This document shows, piece by piece, positions 47,206 to 57,400 of a stretch of DNA of 64,000 nucleotides; position 1 is the first letter of the stretch; each line of letters begins with the position of its first letter. Source of the DNA: Taxawa tesnikishii (nom. ined.). Taxonomy: Eukaryota; Ascomycota; Dothideomycetes; Dothideales. Position numbers and translations under genes: made by a program. The notes under the pieces are model-generated. The model was not told the DNA's origin. It was given only the letters and a program-made list of their open reading frames with translations, and made no database searches. Location of the stretch: positions 503,501-567,500 of the forward strand of contig JAPDRO010000007.1 of assembly GCA_030247885.1 (NCBI GenBank), given 5' to 3'.

Positions 47206-48596
47206 TCACTTTGCTCTGTTCAATCTCCGCTTCCTCGTCTCACCGTTCTGGTTGGTGGCAGTAGCGGCCTGCAGGGCAGCGTCGGCGTCCTCTTCTCGCT
47301 CCTCCTCGCCCACGTTCTCGGCGACTTCGGCGTCGAGCGTGCGCTTGTTCATTGCCTTGCCCACGGTGCGGTTCCACGCCCACAGCGGCAGGCGGAAGAG
47401 CACGGTATCATAGACTGTCGGTTTGGGGATCTCGTCCACCTGCTTGGGGGTCAATCATGGCTGCCGTGGGTGCGAACAGGGACGCTGTGGGGGAAGGGTG
47501 AATGAAACTCACATCGAGAAGGAATTCGTGGACGTCGCCTTCCTCGGTCTCTTCCTCGAGGTACACGTTTCCGGCGCTGTCGACGATGAGCACCTTGCCG
47601 TTCTCGGCGACGGTGCGCTTCTTCGCGCCCACGGGCCCGCTGGTCAGCTCGACCTCCTGCGGCGTGCTGATGCCCGAAGTCCGGGCCTTCTCGGCCGCTT
47701 TGGCGGCTTTGGGATTCTTGCTCGCGCGTCTGTTCTCCCGCTCCTGCATGCGCTTTTGTTTCCTGTTCCACTGCATGGCGGGCTCCTCAGCCTGGCTGTC
47801 CGGCTGCACGGGCGGCGTGGCCGTGCCATTGGTGCCCAGACCCGCAATGCCCTGGATGCCCGTCTCGTCACCCCACGCCATGCGTCTTGCGTGTCTGATG
47901 TAGCGGTCGACGAAGTCGCGCTGTCGCTTCCAGCCCAGCCACAGGGCGAGGTAGTGTGCGCCGCCGCCGACGAAGGCGAACAGGCCCAGCAGGACGGTGC
48001 CCAGACCGGGCCGGAAGCGCTCGTAGTAGTAGCCGGTGCCCCTCCACTTGGGGAAACCGTTGCGGAGGAAGTGGTCGTAGCGGTCACGCTCCGGCCCACG
48101 AAGCACGTTGGCCACGATACCGAGACGCTGGAATCGAGCGGTGGCTTCCTTGGTGAAGGCTGTGATCTCCCGCTGCGAGGGTTGCTTGTGCTTGTGGACG
48201 TGCACGCCGGGCTTCTTGCCCGGCTTGGGTGTTGTGGTGGGCTTCACGTCGGCGCGGTCGTAGTTGGCAATGAAGGACTGGCGGGCCTTGTCCGGGTGGA
48301 TGATTCTGCTCCTCTTGCGGTAGGCCTTGTTGATCTCGTCGAGAGAGGCAGAGGGCTTGACGCCGATGAAGGAGTAGAAGGTGGCATTCTCGCCCTCGTG
48401 CTGGGCTACCTCGTCACGCAGACGAAAGATTTCGTGGTCTGTGTTGGGGACGAGGGGTCAGCTTGTTGCGTTTTCGTTGTGTTTTCTATCGGATACATCA
48501 ATTGCAAGATCAATGAGTCGTACCTTCCTTGCTCCATGCCGCCACAAGGGAGATCAGGCAGCATAGCAGCAGGACTGCTGCATACGTGGACCTCAT
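47206..48596 (-). CDS. ERJ5: ER membrane J-protein ERJ5
   Basis: Three exons, 48524-48596, 47513-48438 and 47206-47439, give 410 residues with introns of 85 and 73 nt. A signal peptide (MRSTYAAVLLLCCLISLVAA) is followed by a J domain: ATFYSFIGVKPSASLDEINK, AYRKRSRIIHPDKARQ with the HPD triad. A loop of basic, Lys/Pro-rich residues sits inside or after helix III. A membrane segment (TVLLGLFAFVGGGAHYLALW) and a cytosolic basic tail (WNRKQKRMQERENRRASK) follow, ending in RKRRLNRAK. Family members stimulate the ATPase of lumenal Hsp70 (BiP/Kar2) during ER folding. Frames join without correction. Confidence 0.94.
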
Positions 48597-48761
48597 ATTT
48601 GTGTGGAGGTGAATTGTCAGGTCACAGAATTTCCAAGGCGTCGAGGGAGAAGCTCTGCAGGCCTCCGCGCGCACACACGTACACGTACACGGAGAATGCG
48701 AATGCGGGTGCGGCAGAAGTGCAGCGTTAGCGTTAGCGCCGCTCAAGACGTGCCAGAAGCA

Positions 48762-48813
48762 GGCTGAGGCTGAGGCTGAGGCTGAGGCTGAGGCTGAGGC
48801 TGAGGCTGAGGCT
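48762..48813. repeat. Hexanucleotide microsatellite (GGCTGA)n
   Basis: Nearly nine perfect tandem copies of GGCTGA lie about 170 bp upstream of the ERJ5 start (minus strand). It is non-coding. Confidence 0.97.
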
Positions 48814-49118
48814 CACGAAGGAGAGGAACGATAAACCTCTGCTTTTCTCTTCGCTTCTTTTCTCGTTTCTTCTTTGTGCCGCTCTCTCCCCTTTTCTTGT
48901 CCTCTCCTGTCTCTCCGTGACCACCTTCAAGGGTTCTTTCCCCTCGGATCTGACCGTTGTCCCAACAGTCTGACGGGTTCGTGTTGATCAACAGCTACTC
49001 GAGCAGGTGCTCCTTCCTCAGCTGTTGCCGCTCGAGTCACTGAAAGGAAGTTTCCGGAGATGTGGGCGGGAGCTGCGCCTTCCCTTTGCGGGCCGAGCTG
49101 AAGTCAGGGGCCTGCCCG

Positions 49119-49166
<48 letters not shown>

Positions 49167-49167
49167 G
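49119..49167. repeat. Tetranucleotide microsatellite (CCTG)n
   Basis: Twelve tandem copies of CCTG, about 460 bp upstream of the PRA1 start. Confidence 0.97.
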
Positions 49168-49263
49168 CTCTTGCCGTGTTTGCGTTCGCGAATTCCGTGG
49201 CTCTTGTCAGTTACAATTACACACGTATTAGGGCACATAACAAACAAACTCTTCCGCTCTTCC

Positions 49264-49293
49264 ACTCTCCCTCTCTCCCTCTCTCCCTCTCTC
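49264..49293. repeat. CTCTCCCT octamer array
   Basis: Between three and four tandem copies of an eight-base pyrimidine unit in the PRA1 upstream region. Confidence 0.85.
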
Positions 49294-49625
49294 ACGACCG
49301 AGCCCACGTACTACAGAGAACACAGCACGTCTGCCTGCTTTGCCGCCAACAAAGCACCTTGCACGCACTTCTGCCTTTCCCAGTCACTCATTCAACAAAC
49401 TTTCTACTCGAGTAAATACCGTGAGCACACTCCACGTATGATACATCTTACCCGTCCACTCCCGCTTGTCCCCCTGCAATTTTCACATGACAAAGCTTTT
49501 ATTGACACGACGCGCGTGTTGACTTATCCCTTTTCTCACAGCAACTACTGCTCTTCTTCGACACTCTTGTTGCAAACTCCTCGACACCGATATATTGAGC
49601 ACCGTTCACACCCCACTAAAGACAA

Positions 49626-50159
49626 ATGGCCAACCGCATCAATATTCCCCTCGACGCTCTCACGTCCCGTCTCAACCTGTCCGGCCGCTTCGACAACGTG
49701 CGCTCGCAGTCCATCGCCAACCGCTTCGCCAACCTGAAGCCCATCTCCGAGTTCCTTGACTTCAAGCGTCTTTCCAAACCACAGAACTTCGGCGAAGTCC
49801 AGAATAGGGTAAACTACAACCTGGCCTATTTCTCGAGCAACTATGCCGCCGTCTTTGTCATGCTCAGCGTTTACACCCTGCTGACCAACTGGCTTCTCTT
49901 CTTCGACATTGTCCTGGTCATTGGCGGCATGTTCGGTATCGGAAAGCTCCAAGGACGCGACCTTGACGTCGGTTTCTTCCGCGCAACTACCTCCCAGCTC
50001 TACACCGGACTGGCAGTCATCGCCATCCCAGTCGGCATCATCGCCAACCCCATCTCTGCCGCCCTCTGGCTCATTGGAGCTTCCGGCGTCAGCATTCTGG
50101 GTCACGCGTCGTTCATGGATAAGCCAATCGAGAATGCTTTTTCCGAGGAGGCGGTCTAG
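49626..50159 (+). CDS. YIP3: PRA1/YIP3-family prenylated Rab acceptor
   Basis: The intronless 177-residue protein is of normal length. The soluble N-terminus has LKPISEFLDFKRLSKP and the Pra1 signature FGEVQNRVNYNLAYFSSNYA. Two hydrophobic hairpins follow: AAVFVMLSVYTLLTNWLLFF with DIVLVIGGMFGIG, then LYTGLAVIAIPVGIIANPIS with AALWLIGASGVSILGHASFM. The tail is short and acidic. PRA1 proteins sit in ER/Golgi membranes and act on prenylated Rab GTPases during vesicle traffic. The stop is followed after only 78 bp by the start of the next gene in the same reading frame. Confidence 0.94.
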   Translation: MANRINIPLDALTSRLNLSGRFDNVRSQSIANRFANLKPISEFLDFKRLSKPQNFGEVQNRVNYNLAYFSSNYAAVFVMLSVYTLLTNWLLFFDIVLVIGGMFGIGKLQGRDLDVGFFRATTSQLYTGLAVIAIPVGIIANPISAALWLIGASGVSILGHASFMDKPIENAFSEEAV

Positions 50160-50237
50160 GTGGTCGGCCGCGAGCTCCTTACTCCTCGCCCCACTGGGGA
50201 AGACCACCCGGGGCTCTCTTGGCGGATGTGGGTGGTA

Positions 50238-51580
50238 ATGGCAGGAGAAGGAGAGAACGGGGGCCCCGCCACATGTTCCACGAAGTGGACAATAGCGACG
50301 AAGACGATGGACAAGGCGTTATTCTGGACCCGGCAAGTTTCATGTCGGCATCACCAGCATTGAACCAAAGGGCCTTTGCTGGCGATGAGTTGTTTTTACC
50401 GGATATGATCTGGCGAACGGAAGGACTTCTGCGAATGCACCGTTTGATGACGTGGGATATGGAGATGGCTATGGGTATTCGGATGAAGATGGACAGTACG
50501 ATTACGAACCGGGCACCGTGGCTTACCCGATCCCTGAGCAAACTATGGAGGAAGCCCTGGTGCAGTCTGCACTCGAGAAGATTCGGAAAGCAAGGGCGAG
50601 AGGGAGGAACAACGTCAATCTGAGCCAGGACGAAGTGGATGCGCTCGAGCGTCGGAGACAGTACCCAGCGCTCGAAGCCCCGGCACCTAAAACACCCTCG
50701 AAAGGGAGAGGGAGTCGATCCGGAAGCGTGGTCAGCATCAGCAGCGACAAGTCCCGAAAAAGAACAACCGCCTGATTGCCGCTGCGTCACCCTCCAGCTC
50801 GCGCTCACGGGGTACACCTAAATCATCCCGCAAGCCCTCGAACGAGCAGAACAATGCAGCTTATACCTCAGGCTCAGCAGCAGCAGCAGCAGCAGCAGCA
50901 GCGGCACCACCGCCGGGCTTCCGAGTCGCAGGACCAGATGGCCAGCCCATTTACGCCCCTTTCGGCTACTATCCACCTTCCGACACCGCCCGCCACTCGC
51001 CTACCACGTCCCGCACAACCTCGCGCTCAACTTCGGCGAGCAGCAAGCGCCAACCCACACCACCCTACGATGCTCCACATCCGCCTGGCTACCAGTCACG
51101 TTACTACGGTCCTCCGACACCGGACCTCCGCCCCCGGTCCTCGACGTCGACGCGTTCGGACGAACCACCTCGCATCCCGCGCAACCGTTCGGCGTCCAGC
51201 GCGCAGCAGTACTACGCCGACGTCTTCGGCCCCGGTCCCAACCCTGCTCCTCCAGGCATTGGCAGTGCCGGCGGCCGACGCAACTTTTCCGGCCCACCCG
51301 ACGTCTCGTACTCGACATTGCGACGCGTTCCTCCCGCCTCATCGTCGCCGCTGCGGGCGTCAGTCCCCGTGTCTGCGTCTGATCCCAATCTGCGCGTCGG
51401 GAGAGGGAGCAAGAGCGCGCTGGGCAAGGAGAGCTCGAGCAGTACGGACGAGGAAGGTGAGGGTGTACAGGTTGAGGTAGAGGTCGTGCCGGAGACCAGG
51501 ACGACGGGGGAGGGGGCGAGGGCTACAGGATCGATAGAGTGCCTGTGGGTGGGGAGAGGAAGAGGAAGGGGAGGAGATGA
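50238..51580 (+). CDS. Disordered Pro/Ser-rich protein immediately downstream of PRA1
   Basis: The inferred product has about 448 residues. It starts MAGEGENGG then RHMFHEVDNSDEDDGQGV. The best-conserved-looking part is YPIPEQTMEEALVQSALEKI-RKARARG with LSQDEVDALERRR, a helical segment. Tyr/Pro/Gly-rich sequence follows (DGQPIYAPFGYYPPSD, YYADVFGPGPNPAPPG) and a poly-Ala tract encoded by a CAG array. The C-terminus is basic (ERKRKGRR). No domain is recognised. Breaks occur at GGGGGCCCC 50259-50267, TTTTT 50393-50397, AAAAA 50757-50761 and near 51500. Four added bases make the length divisible by three. The start is uncertain because the frame continues open upstream to the PRA1 stop. Confidence 0.6.
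50875..50902 (+). repeat. CAG triplet array (coding, poly-Ala in the host frame)
   Basis: Nine tandem CAG triplets. In the frame supported by flanking composition they read as GCA, giving a poly-Ala tract before PPPGFRVAGPDGQ. Confidence 0.93.
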
Positions 51581-52258
51581 GGGACTTGTTCATCCGTTCA
51601 TTCGTTTGCCTGTGTCTTCCTTTTTCCTTCTGGGCTCAGGGTTTGGGAAAAGGGTTGTCTCTGGAGGCCAGGGGCCTACAGAGTTACATGGGCGTTAACA
51701 GGTGGTTTTCAGGGACCATAGACTTCCTGTTCTTCTGCCCTTTTCCAAATCGAATCCACATCCATTCTTCTCGACCTTCGAACCCCCCTTGATCTTGTTG
51801 CTCGGCGTTGTTTTTGTGTTCAAGACGGGCTCATGGTGGCCTTTTCCGCATCTTTTCGATTGAGGTATGCGATTGAGGTATGTGGTGGTACACGATTTCC
51901 CTGCATTGCTCTTCTCCTTAGGGTATTTACGCCTTGAAAAAAAAACGCCCCGACGAACGCAAAATCCACCAACACACGGGCGGACAGAGAGCTTTCCCCT
52001 CCCCTCCCCCCTTCTTTGATTGCTCGCTTTTTGATGCTGGTAGTCTTTTTCTTTTCTTGTTTTAACTTTCCCACGCGCACATCCCTCAGCACACACACTC
52101 CCACATCTCAACTCATCCTCTCATCTCCTCCCCTCTCCTAACCTCCTCCAACATCCCCCACAATCTTCCCCTCTCTCCCTCTCTCTCTCGAAATGTCCAT
52201 CGCAGACTCACCCGCCCAGGCCCGGCCCGGCCCGGCCCAGCACAACCCGACCCAGCCC
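51581..52258. other. Convergent 678-bp region
   Basis: This region lies between the 3' ends of the disordered-protein gene and YSY6. It includes a run of nine A near 51937 and pyrimidine-rich stretches at 52080-52190. No gene was seen. Confidence 0.4.
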
Positions 52259-52602
52259 TCACGCGCCCCGAACCCGAAAACGATCCTCAAGAGCTCGAAG
52301 ACGAGGCCGCCGCAGACGACGAAGAGGAGGGCGAACAGCCAGCCCTTGGATATGGGTATCTTTTGCGACTGCTGCTTCTGCTGCTGCTTGAGCGCCGCTT
52401 GGGGCTTGCCGCGCTTGTTCGATTCGGCGCGCGCGTAGGCTTCGTTTGCGCGGCGTTGGGCGGGGGTTTGGGCCTATTGGGGGAGGGATGGGGTTAGTTG
52501 GGTGGGTTTTAGGTCGGGAGAGGGAGGAGAAGGAGGAGAGAGGGAGAGAAGGGATAGGAGGGTAGGAGGGTAGGAGGGTAGGAGGGTGTTTTTGTTTACC
52601 AT
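52259..52602 (-). CDS. YSY6: YSY6/SERP1 (RAMP4) ribosome-associated ER membrane protein
   Basis: The first exon is only the ATG (52600-52602). A 126-nt intron follows, and exon 2 is 52259-52473, giving 72 residues. The sequence AQTPAQRRANEAYARAESNK, KRGKP, KIPISKGWLFALLFVVCGGL and VFELLRIVFGF is the classic SERP1/RAMP4 pattern: a basic N-terminal helix and one C-terminal tail anchor. The protein sits at the Sec61 translocon with ribosomes and protects membrane proteins under ER stress. The open frame runs past the expected end unless one base is added to the CCCC run at 52266-52269, which gives the terminus FGFGGA and a TGA. Too small and too spliced to be caught as an ordinary open frame. 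Confidence 0.9.
52555..52586 (+). repeat. TAGGAGGG octamer array with G-quadruplex pattern
   Basis: Four perfect copies of TAGGAGGG give GGG tracts separated by 5-nt loops, plus a fifth GGG just upstream at 52551-52553. It lies inside the YSY6 intron, close to the 5' splice site, with the G-rich strand opposite to the transcript. Confidence 0.92.
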
Positions 52603-53114
52603 TGCGAGAGGTCGACGTGGTGGTGTTTTGTGGTAGTGTTGCGGTGGGTTGTGGTGGTTTGGTACGGGAAACCCTTTTTGGGGGGGAAGTTGTCACGTTT
52701 GATGGGATAGAGGATCGGTGGGATTGGAAACCGGCTTGGTGGAGAGAAGAGCGAGGGCGTTTATATAGAAGGGAGAGGGCTCTCTGAAGTCGTGGGATTG
52801 AGGACAGGTTCCCGGAGAAGGCGACAGAAGAGGATACGGGTTCGACTGAATTGTTATTCACATGCGATGCAACGCGGGAGGGATGGACACCTGGCCGATC
52901 GACAGCCCATACAAGCTCCGGCTTGGCAGGGTCCGAGGCAGCCAGCTGAGCGGAGGCCGAAGCGGAAGCGGAGAAGGACTTCCGTGAGCTCTCTCTCTCT
53001 CTCTCCTCCAACTAATCTCTCAAAGGGGCTTGGATATCATCAGCAAACTGTCTCCCTCCTCCGTGCATCAGGCCGCTCCAGCAAACTGTTCTCCCGCTTT
53101 CCAAGCAGAAAACG
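52603..53114. promoter_or_regulatory. Divergent promoter region YSY6 / small mitochondrial protein
   Basis: A 512-bp gap between two divergent starts. It contains a (CT)9 tract at about 52988-53005. Confidence 0.5.
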
Positions 53115-53790
53115 ATGAACGCCGCAACCCTCTCGCGACTCGCACGGGCTCCAGCGCTCAGGACCTCCTCCTGGGGAAGAAGAAGATGGCAGAGCTCCTA
53201 CCAACCGCCCAACAACAGCCCGTCTGGCCAAGCAGACAACCCTCACGTACGCGAGTCCCTGTTTTTGAAAAGAATCCGAGAAAAGAAGAAGGACACGGGA
53301 GCTGACTCTGTTTTCTTCTTTCCCGCTCACAGCGCAATTTCTACAAATCGTTCGGTCGTCCCATAGCAAAGAACATCGCCATCGCCTACTGCACATACCA
53401 GATCCTGTACTGGTGCTGGATGAAGCTGGAGAGTATGGAGGAGAGGGAAGGGAAGGAAGGTATGTGGGATGTCTTTCTTCAGGATCAGCCAAGGAAACGT
53501 GTCGGATGAGGACGCACTCGCAAAAGAGTGGTTTATAGAGAGGGGGGGGCTGTCGTTCGACGGCTGGGCCGGTCAAGACCGCATGGGAAAACAGCTGACG
53601 CGTCCAGTCAGAGGAAGTCAGGCACCTTGAAGGACGACTGCGCACCGTGAAGGCAGCTGCGGACGCCAGGAAGCTCGAGGAGCAGAAGCCCACCGTCCCA
53701 TCTCCTGTTGCGCAAGATGGATCCGTGGTCAAGAAGGGAACACGATCCTGGCGCGATACCGTTTCCGAATATCTAGGTTTCTCGCGCTGA
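53115..53790 (+). CDS. Small putative mitochondrial membrane protein
   Basis: Three exons, 53115-53246, 53333-53459 and 53612-53790, give 145 residues. The N-terminus MNAATLSRLARAPALRTSSW-GRRRW is a typical mitochondrial presequence: Arg/Ser-rich, without acids, amphipathic. NFYKSFGRPIAKNIAIAYCT-YQILYWCWMKLE follows, a short segment that could span a membrane. A charged coiled-coil region (EEVRHLEGRLRTVKAAADAR) and SWRDTVSEYLGFSR end it. The third exon's acceptor was chosen at 53610-53611 because the nearer AG gives an immediate stop. Family and function are not recognised. Confidence 0.72.
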
Positions 53791-54430
53791 GGGTTCGGTG
53801 GCGGAGAGGGGGATCGCGCGGGCGAGCTTTGGTCGTACTGCCCCTCGGATGTCGTCGAAGCTGAATCCTGACAAACGTGGAGGTGTCTTTGCTTGAGACG
53901 ACGGTATGCGAGCCTAGGGGACAAGACTTCGGCGTGCAGAGCGGTATGGCACGATGCATTGGGTCGCCGCCTCCGACAATGCAGGGCTCGGTCGCATGAG
54001 ATTCCTTCCGTTTTGTCGGGGTGAACCTGCAACTGATTGAGCGACCAAAGCTGGAGACACGCCGCTATCACGGGACAAGTTGGTATACTGAGACCGAACC
54101 GCCGGTACAGACCTGCGAGGTGTGGCAGAGACGTGCCGTAGCGGACATATCTTACGCTCAGCTGGCAAACAAGACCGAATGCAATTCCCAGGTATCCAGT
54201 GGCTTGTTCCGCTTGAGGATGCTAGGGACGTCGTCTTGAAACCGGCACGCGCTGCACAAAGAGTCGGGTATGGATACATGGGTGAATTCACAGCCTACAA
54301 CATCACTGCTGGCGTTGCACCATATGGACCCACGACAACACCTAGAAGCGACACTAACGTCGAATGGCAACTCCCCATCGAATTGAGTGTGATGACGATA
54401 CCAACTCCTAAACTCCAAGTATCCCGTAAT
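53791..54430. other. Convergent 640-bp region
   Basis: This region lies between the 3' ends of the small mitochondrial-protein gene and the giant repeat gene. No gene was seen. Confidence 0.4.
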
Positions 54431-57400
54431 TTATATAACATTGCTCCCTGTATCCATCGCTGATGGTCCACTCACCAAACTCTGTCTACTCCTCCTGGGC
54501 TCATCAATCTCCATAGCCCCACTCATGACCCTGACGACCTTCTTTCCTTTGTTCGCGCTCGCGACAAGCACCTGGGCGGGACAAACCACAATCTCCTCCT
54601 CGCCCTCGCCACTGTCATCGCCCTTTTTGACGACCAGCGGGAACAGCACGATCTTGACGACCGAGTGGCTCTGCTCGAGCTCATCGTTGCTGTTGTACTC
54701 GCCGGACCGCTCGTTCATCAGCGAGGCGTTGAAGTGCACCTTGCGCACCAGGTCGCCGTTGGTGTCGTACTCGGGCTGCAGCGGGGGAGCATAATGTACT
54801 CTGCACGCTGCGTGCGCATCTCGATGGACAGGTCGACCGCAATGCGGAGCACGTTCTTGAGGGAGGCGACGATTTGCGACTCGCGATCCGAGGGCGGGGG
54901 CAGCAGCGTTGCGAGCACGCCATAGATCTCGAGCGCGACGGCTTCGGTGTCGAGGTTGCGCTGCGTCGCGAAGGCCGGTCGGCGCGAGAGCAGCGTGAGG
55001 GTGGTGGCGCGCCATTGCGCGACGGCGCGTGCGGGACCAACCTCGGACAGAATCTTTTCGAGCGCTTTGAGCTTCTGGCGTTGCTCGCGATCCATGCCGA
55101 AGAGGTAGCGCGTGAAGACGTACTCCCACACCATGGTCATGACGACCGACATGAAGACGTCTCTTCTCCGAACGCGGTCGCCTAGCAGCTTGTCCACGTC
55201 TGAACCGTCCAAGATGGCATTGTCAAGCCTTGCTTCAGTCTTTTCGTCAGCGATTTCCGACGACAGGCGGCACATCCGATTGTCGGAGTACTTGGAGAAG
55301 CGGAGGACCCATTGCTGGACATGTTGACACAACTTCTGGCAGGCGCTATCGAAATAGTCCTCGTCGCGGACGGTCAGGAAGTCGCTTGTCTTGGAGGCTT
55401 GGATCTGTGACTGCAGGGCACGGATTTGATCGGTAGCGATGCTGAGCTCTTCACGCAGCCTGCGGATCTCGGCGTTCTTGTCGGCCAAGGCCGTTGCGAT
55501 TTCCTGACGCACAATGTCTTCCATACCGCTGCTGAGGGCGCCGTGCTGCTGCCTCAGCTGCTCGAGGTCCTTGCTGGACTGCTCCCACTGTCTGTGCGCA
55601 TGGGCATGCTCTGCTTGTAGAACCGCATATCGGTTGTTGGTGTCTGCAATGAGGTTCCTGTTGGCTTCAGTGAGGTTGCCGTTGATCTCGGACAGTCTCG
55701 CAATCTCTTGCTGCAACGGCTCCAGCATGGCTCGGATCTGGTTGATCTCGGCATCCTTCTCGCGAAGTTGCAGCTCACGTGACTGGAGTGCATCCTGGAG
55801 AGCATGGCTATCGGAGTTGTGCTGGTGGTTGGCATTTTCTGCATTGTCCTTTGCTTCCTGTAGTTGACGGTTTTCGGATACGAGCTGGTCGAGACGGGCT
55901 TCCAAGTCGATTATGTGCATGCTTTGGCGCTTGCGCATGCTTGGCGGCTTTGTCGGTGAACGCGGCGAACCTTGCACATCGCCCCAACCCTCCTGTAAAC
56001 AAACAACAGCGTCAGCAAAATCACCATCATTAGATGTTGCACGTATGCATTGCTGCAGTCTAAACTTACATAAACGTTGGACATGACGGCCCGCCCGCTT
56101 TGGTAGTCGTCCTGCAACGGCGGCGTTGGCGGAGGTTCGATGGTGATTGTTGTTTGCGATGTTCGAGGAGCCGCGCTTTCGCCGAGCCTGCTAGCCGCAC
56201 GCAGGTCACCTGACAGGCTACGGTCAACGCGTCTCAGTGACCGGTTGCTGTTTGCGCTGGCAGACCGAAGCTGGTCTGGCGTTCTGAAATACGAGGCGCT
56301 GCCGGCCGATCGATTGCTCTGAACCGAAGGTGAACGTAAGTCGTATGCAGCGCGTTTTGATGTGTCCAGTCTCAGGCCACGATGCGTGCCACCAGCCTCT
56401 TGCTCTTCATCGATTGCTTGCCATGAAAGGTTCGATGAACGTTCAACTGGCGACAGAGGGGATTTAGGTCCTGCGCTGGCTTGTGCTGGCGGACTTCGGG
56501 CCTCGAAACCTGAGGGCGATGGGGCAGAGCTCATTCGTTCACGGAACGATTGCAACGGCGTTGCGGAACGCCTGGCGGCCTTTACGCCTCTGTCCGGGAA
56601 ACCGACGTCCGATACAGCGCGGCTTTTCTTGCTAGCAGGTGATTCTGTAGGTATGTAGCCTACAGTTTGCGCTGAGGGCTGATTGGCGTGGTCGCAGCAC
56701 TCTCAGGCGGAGGTGGCGCATGCTCATTGACAGGACCAAAATAATCATCAGTCGGCTCGTGACGACTGCCTTGGGCTTGAGACGTCTTCGGAATCGGAGA
56801 AGTGACATGTTCGGATCTTGGGTCTTCGATTCTGCCAACAGCAGGAGGCGATCGGAACAGGTATGAAGTTCGGTCTTTGGTTGTCGACTCTACCGGAGAA
56901 GGTGGTTCGTTGGCGTTTGCGCCCTCAGATTCGTTGACAGCTCTGGCGCTTTTCTGCACTGAACCTGCAGGGTCGGGGCTTTGCTTGGACCGGTCCCCTT
57001 CCACTGAGAGTTGCCACTCTGGATTGACCTCGATAGAAATACGAAGTGGGTCAGCGTTGCCGCCTGCAGAACGACGCTCCCTCAGCTCTCTGACGGGATT
57101 GTCGATAGCGTCGTCGTAGCCGCTATCTCGGACTGTGTTAGGATTAGGGGACGGAGCGCGTAGAATTGGCGAGTCCATCGATTGCATGCCGCTATCGCGA
57201 ATACTATCGAAAGACCATGATGATTCCGGAGCAAAAGGCATGGCCTTCGTGTGGTTGTCGGTGGGTATGGGAAGAGACTGAGAAACTTCAGAGGTGTGCA
57301 AGAAGCCCTGATGGCTCGTATCGGGTTCGCCTGCCACATTGTCGTCTTCTTGCATCTCAACTTGTACCGATGCTGGCTGTTCAATCTGCTCCAGAGGAGT

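Larger units (their letters stand above)
48597..49625. promoter_or_regulatory. Divergent 1-kb region ERJ5 / PRA1 rich in microsatellites
   Basis: This region contains three distinct simple-sequence arrays: a TGAGGC hexamer, a CTGC tetramer and a CTCTCCCT octamer. Pyrimidine-rich sequence precedes the PRA1 ATG. No gene was seen. Confidence 0.55.

Noticed and set aside
49104-49307. Antisense frame with (AGRQ)n repeats
   Set aside because: It is a translation of the CCTG microsatellite and is not a gene.
53040-54071. A 343-codon minus-strand open frame over the small mitochondrial-protein gene
   Set aside because: It is antisense to three well-phased exons, has low-complexity random composition and no domain.
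54431-56560. The coiled-coil C-terminal part as a separate gene
   Set aside because: A single missing base at the AAA run near 56.66 kb joins the repeat region (SPQRK) directly to TVGYIPTESPASKK with no stop, start or promoter between them, so one giant gene is more likely.
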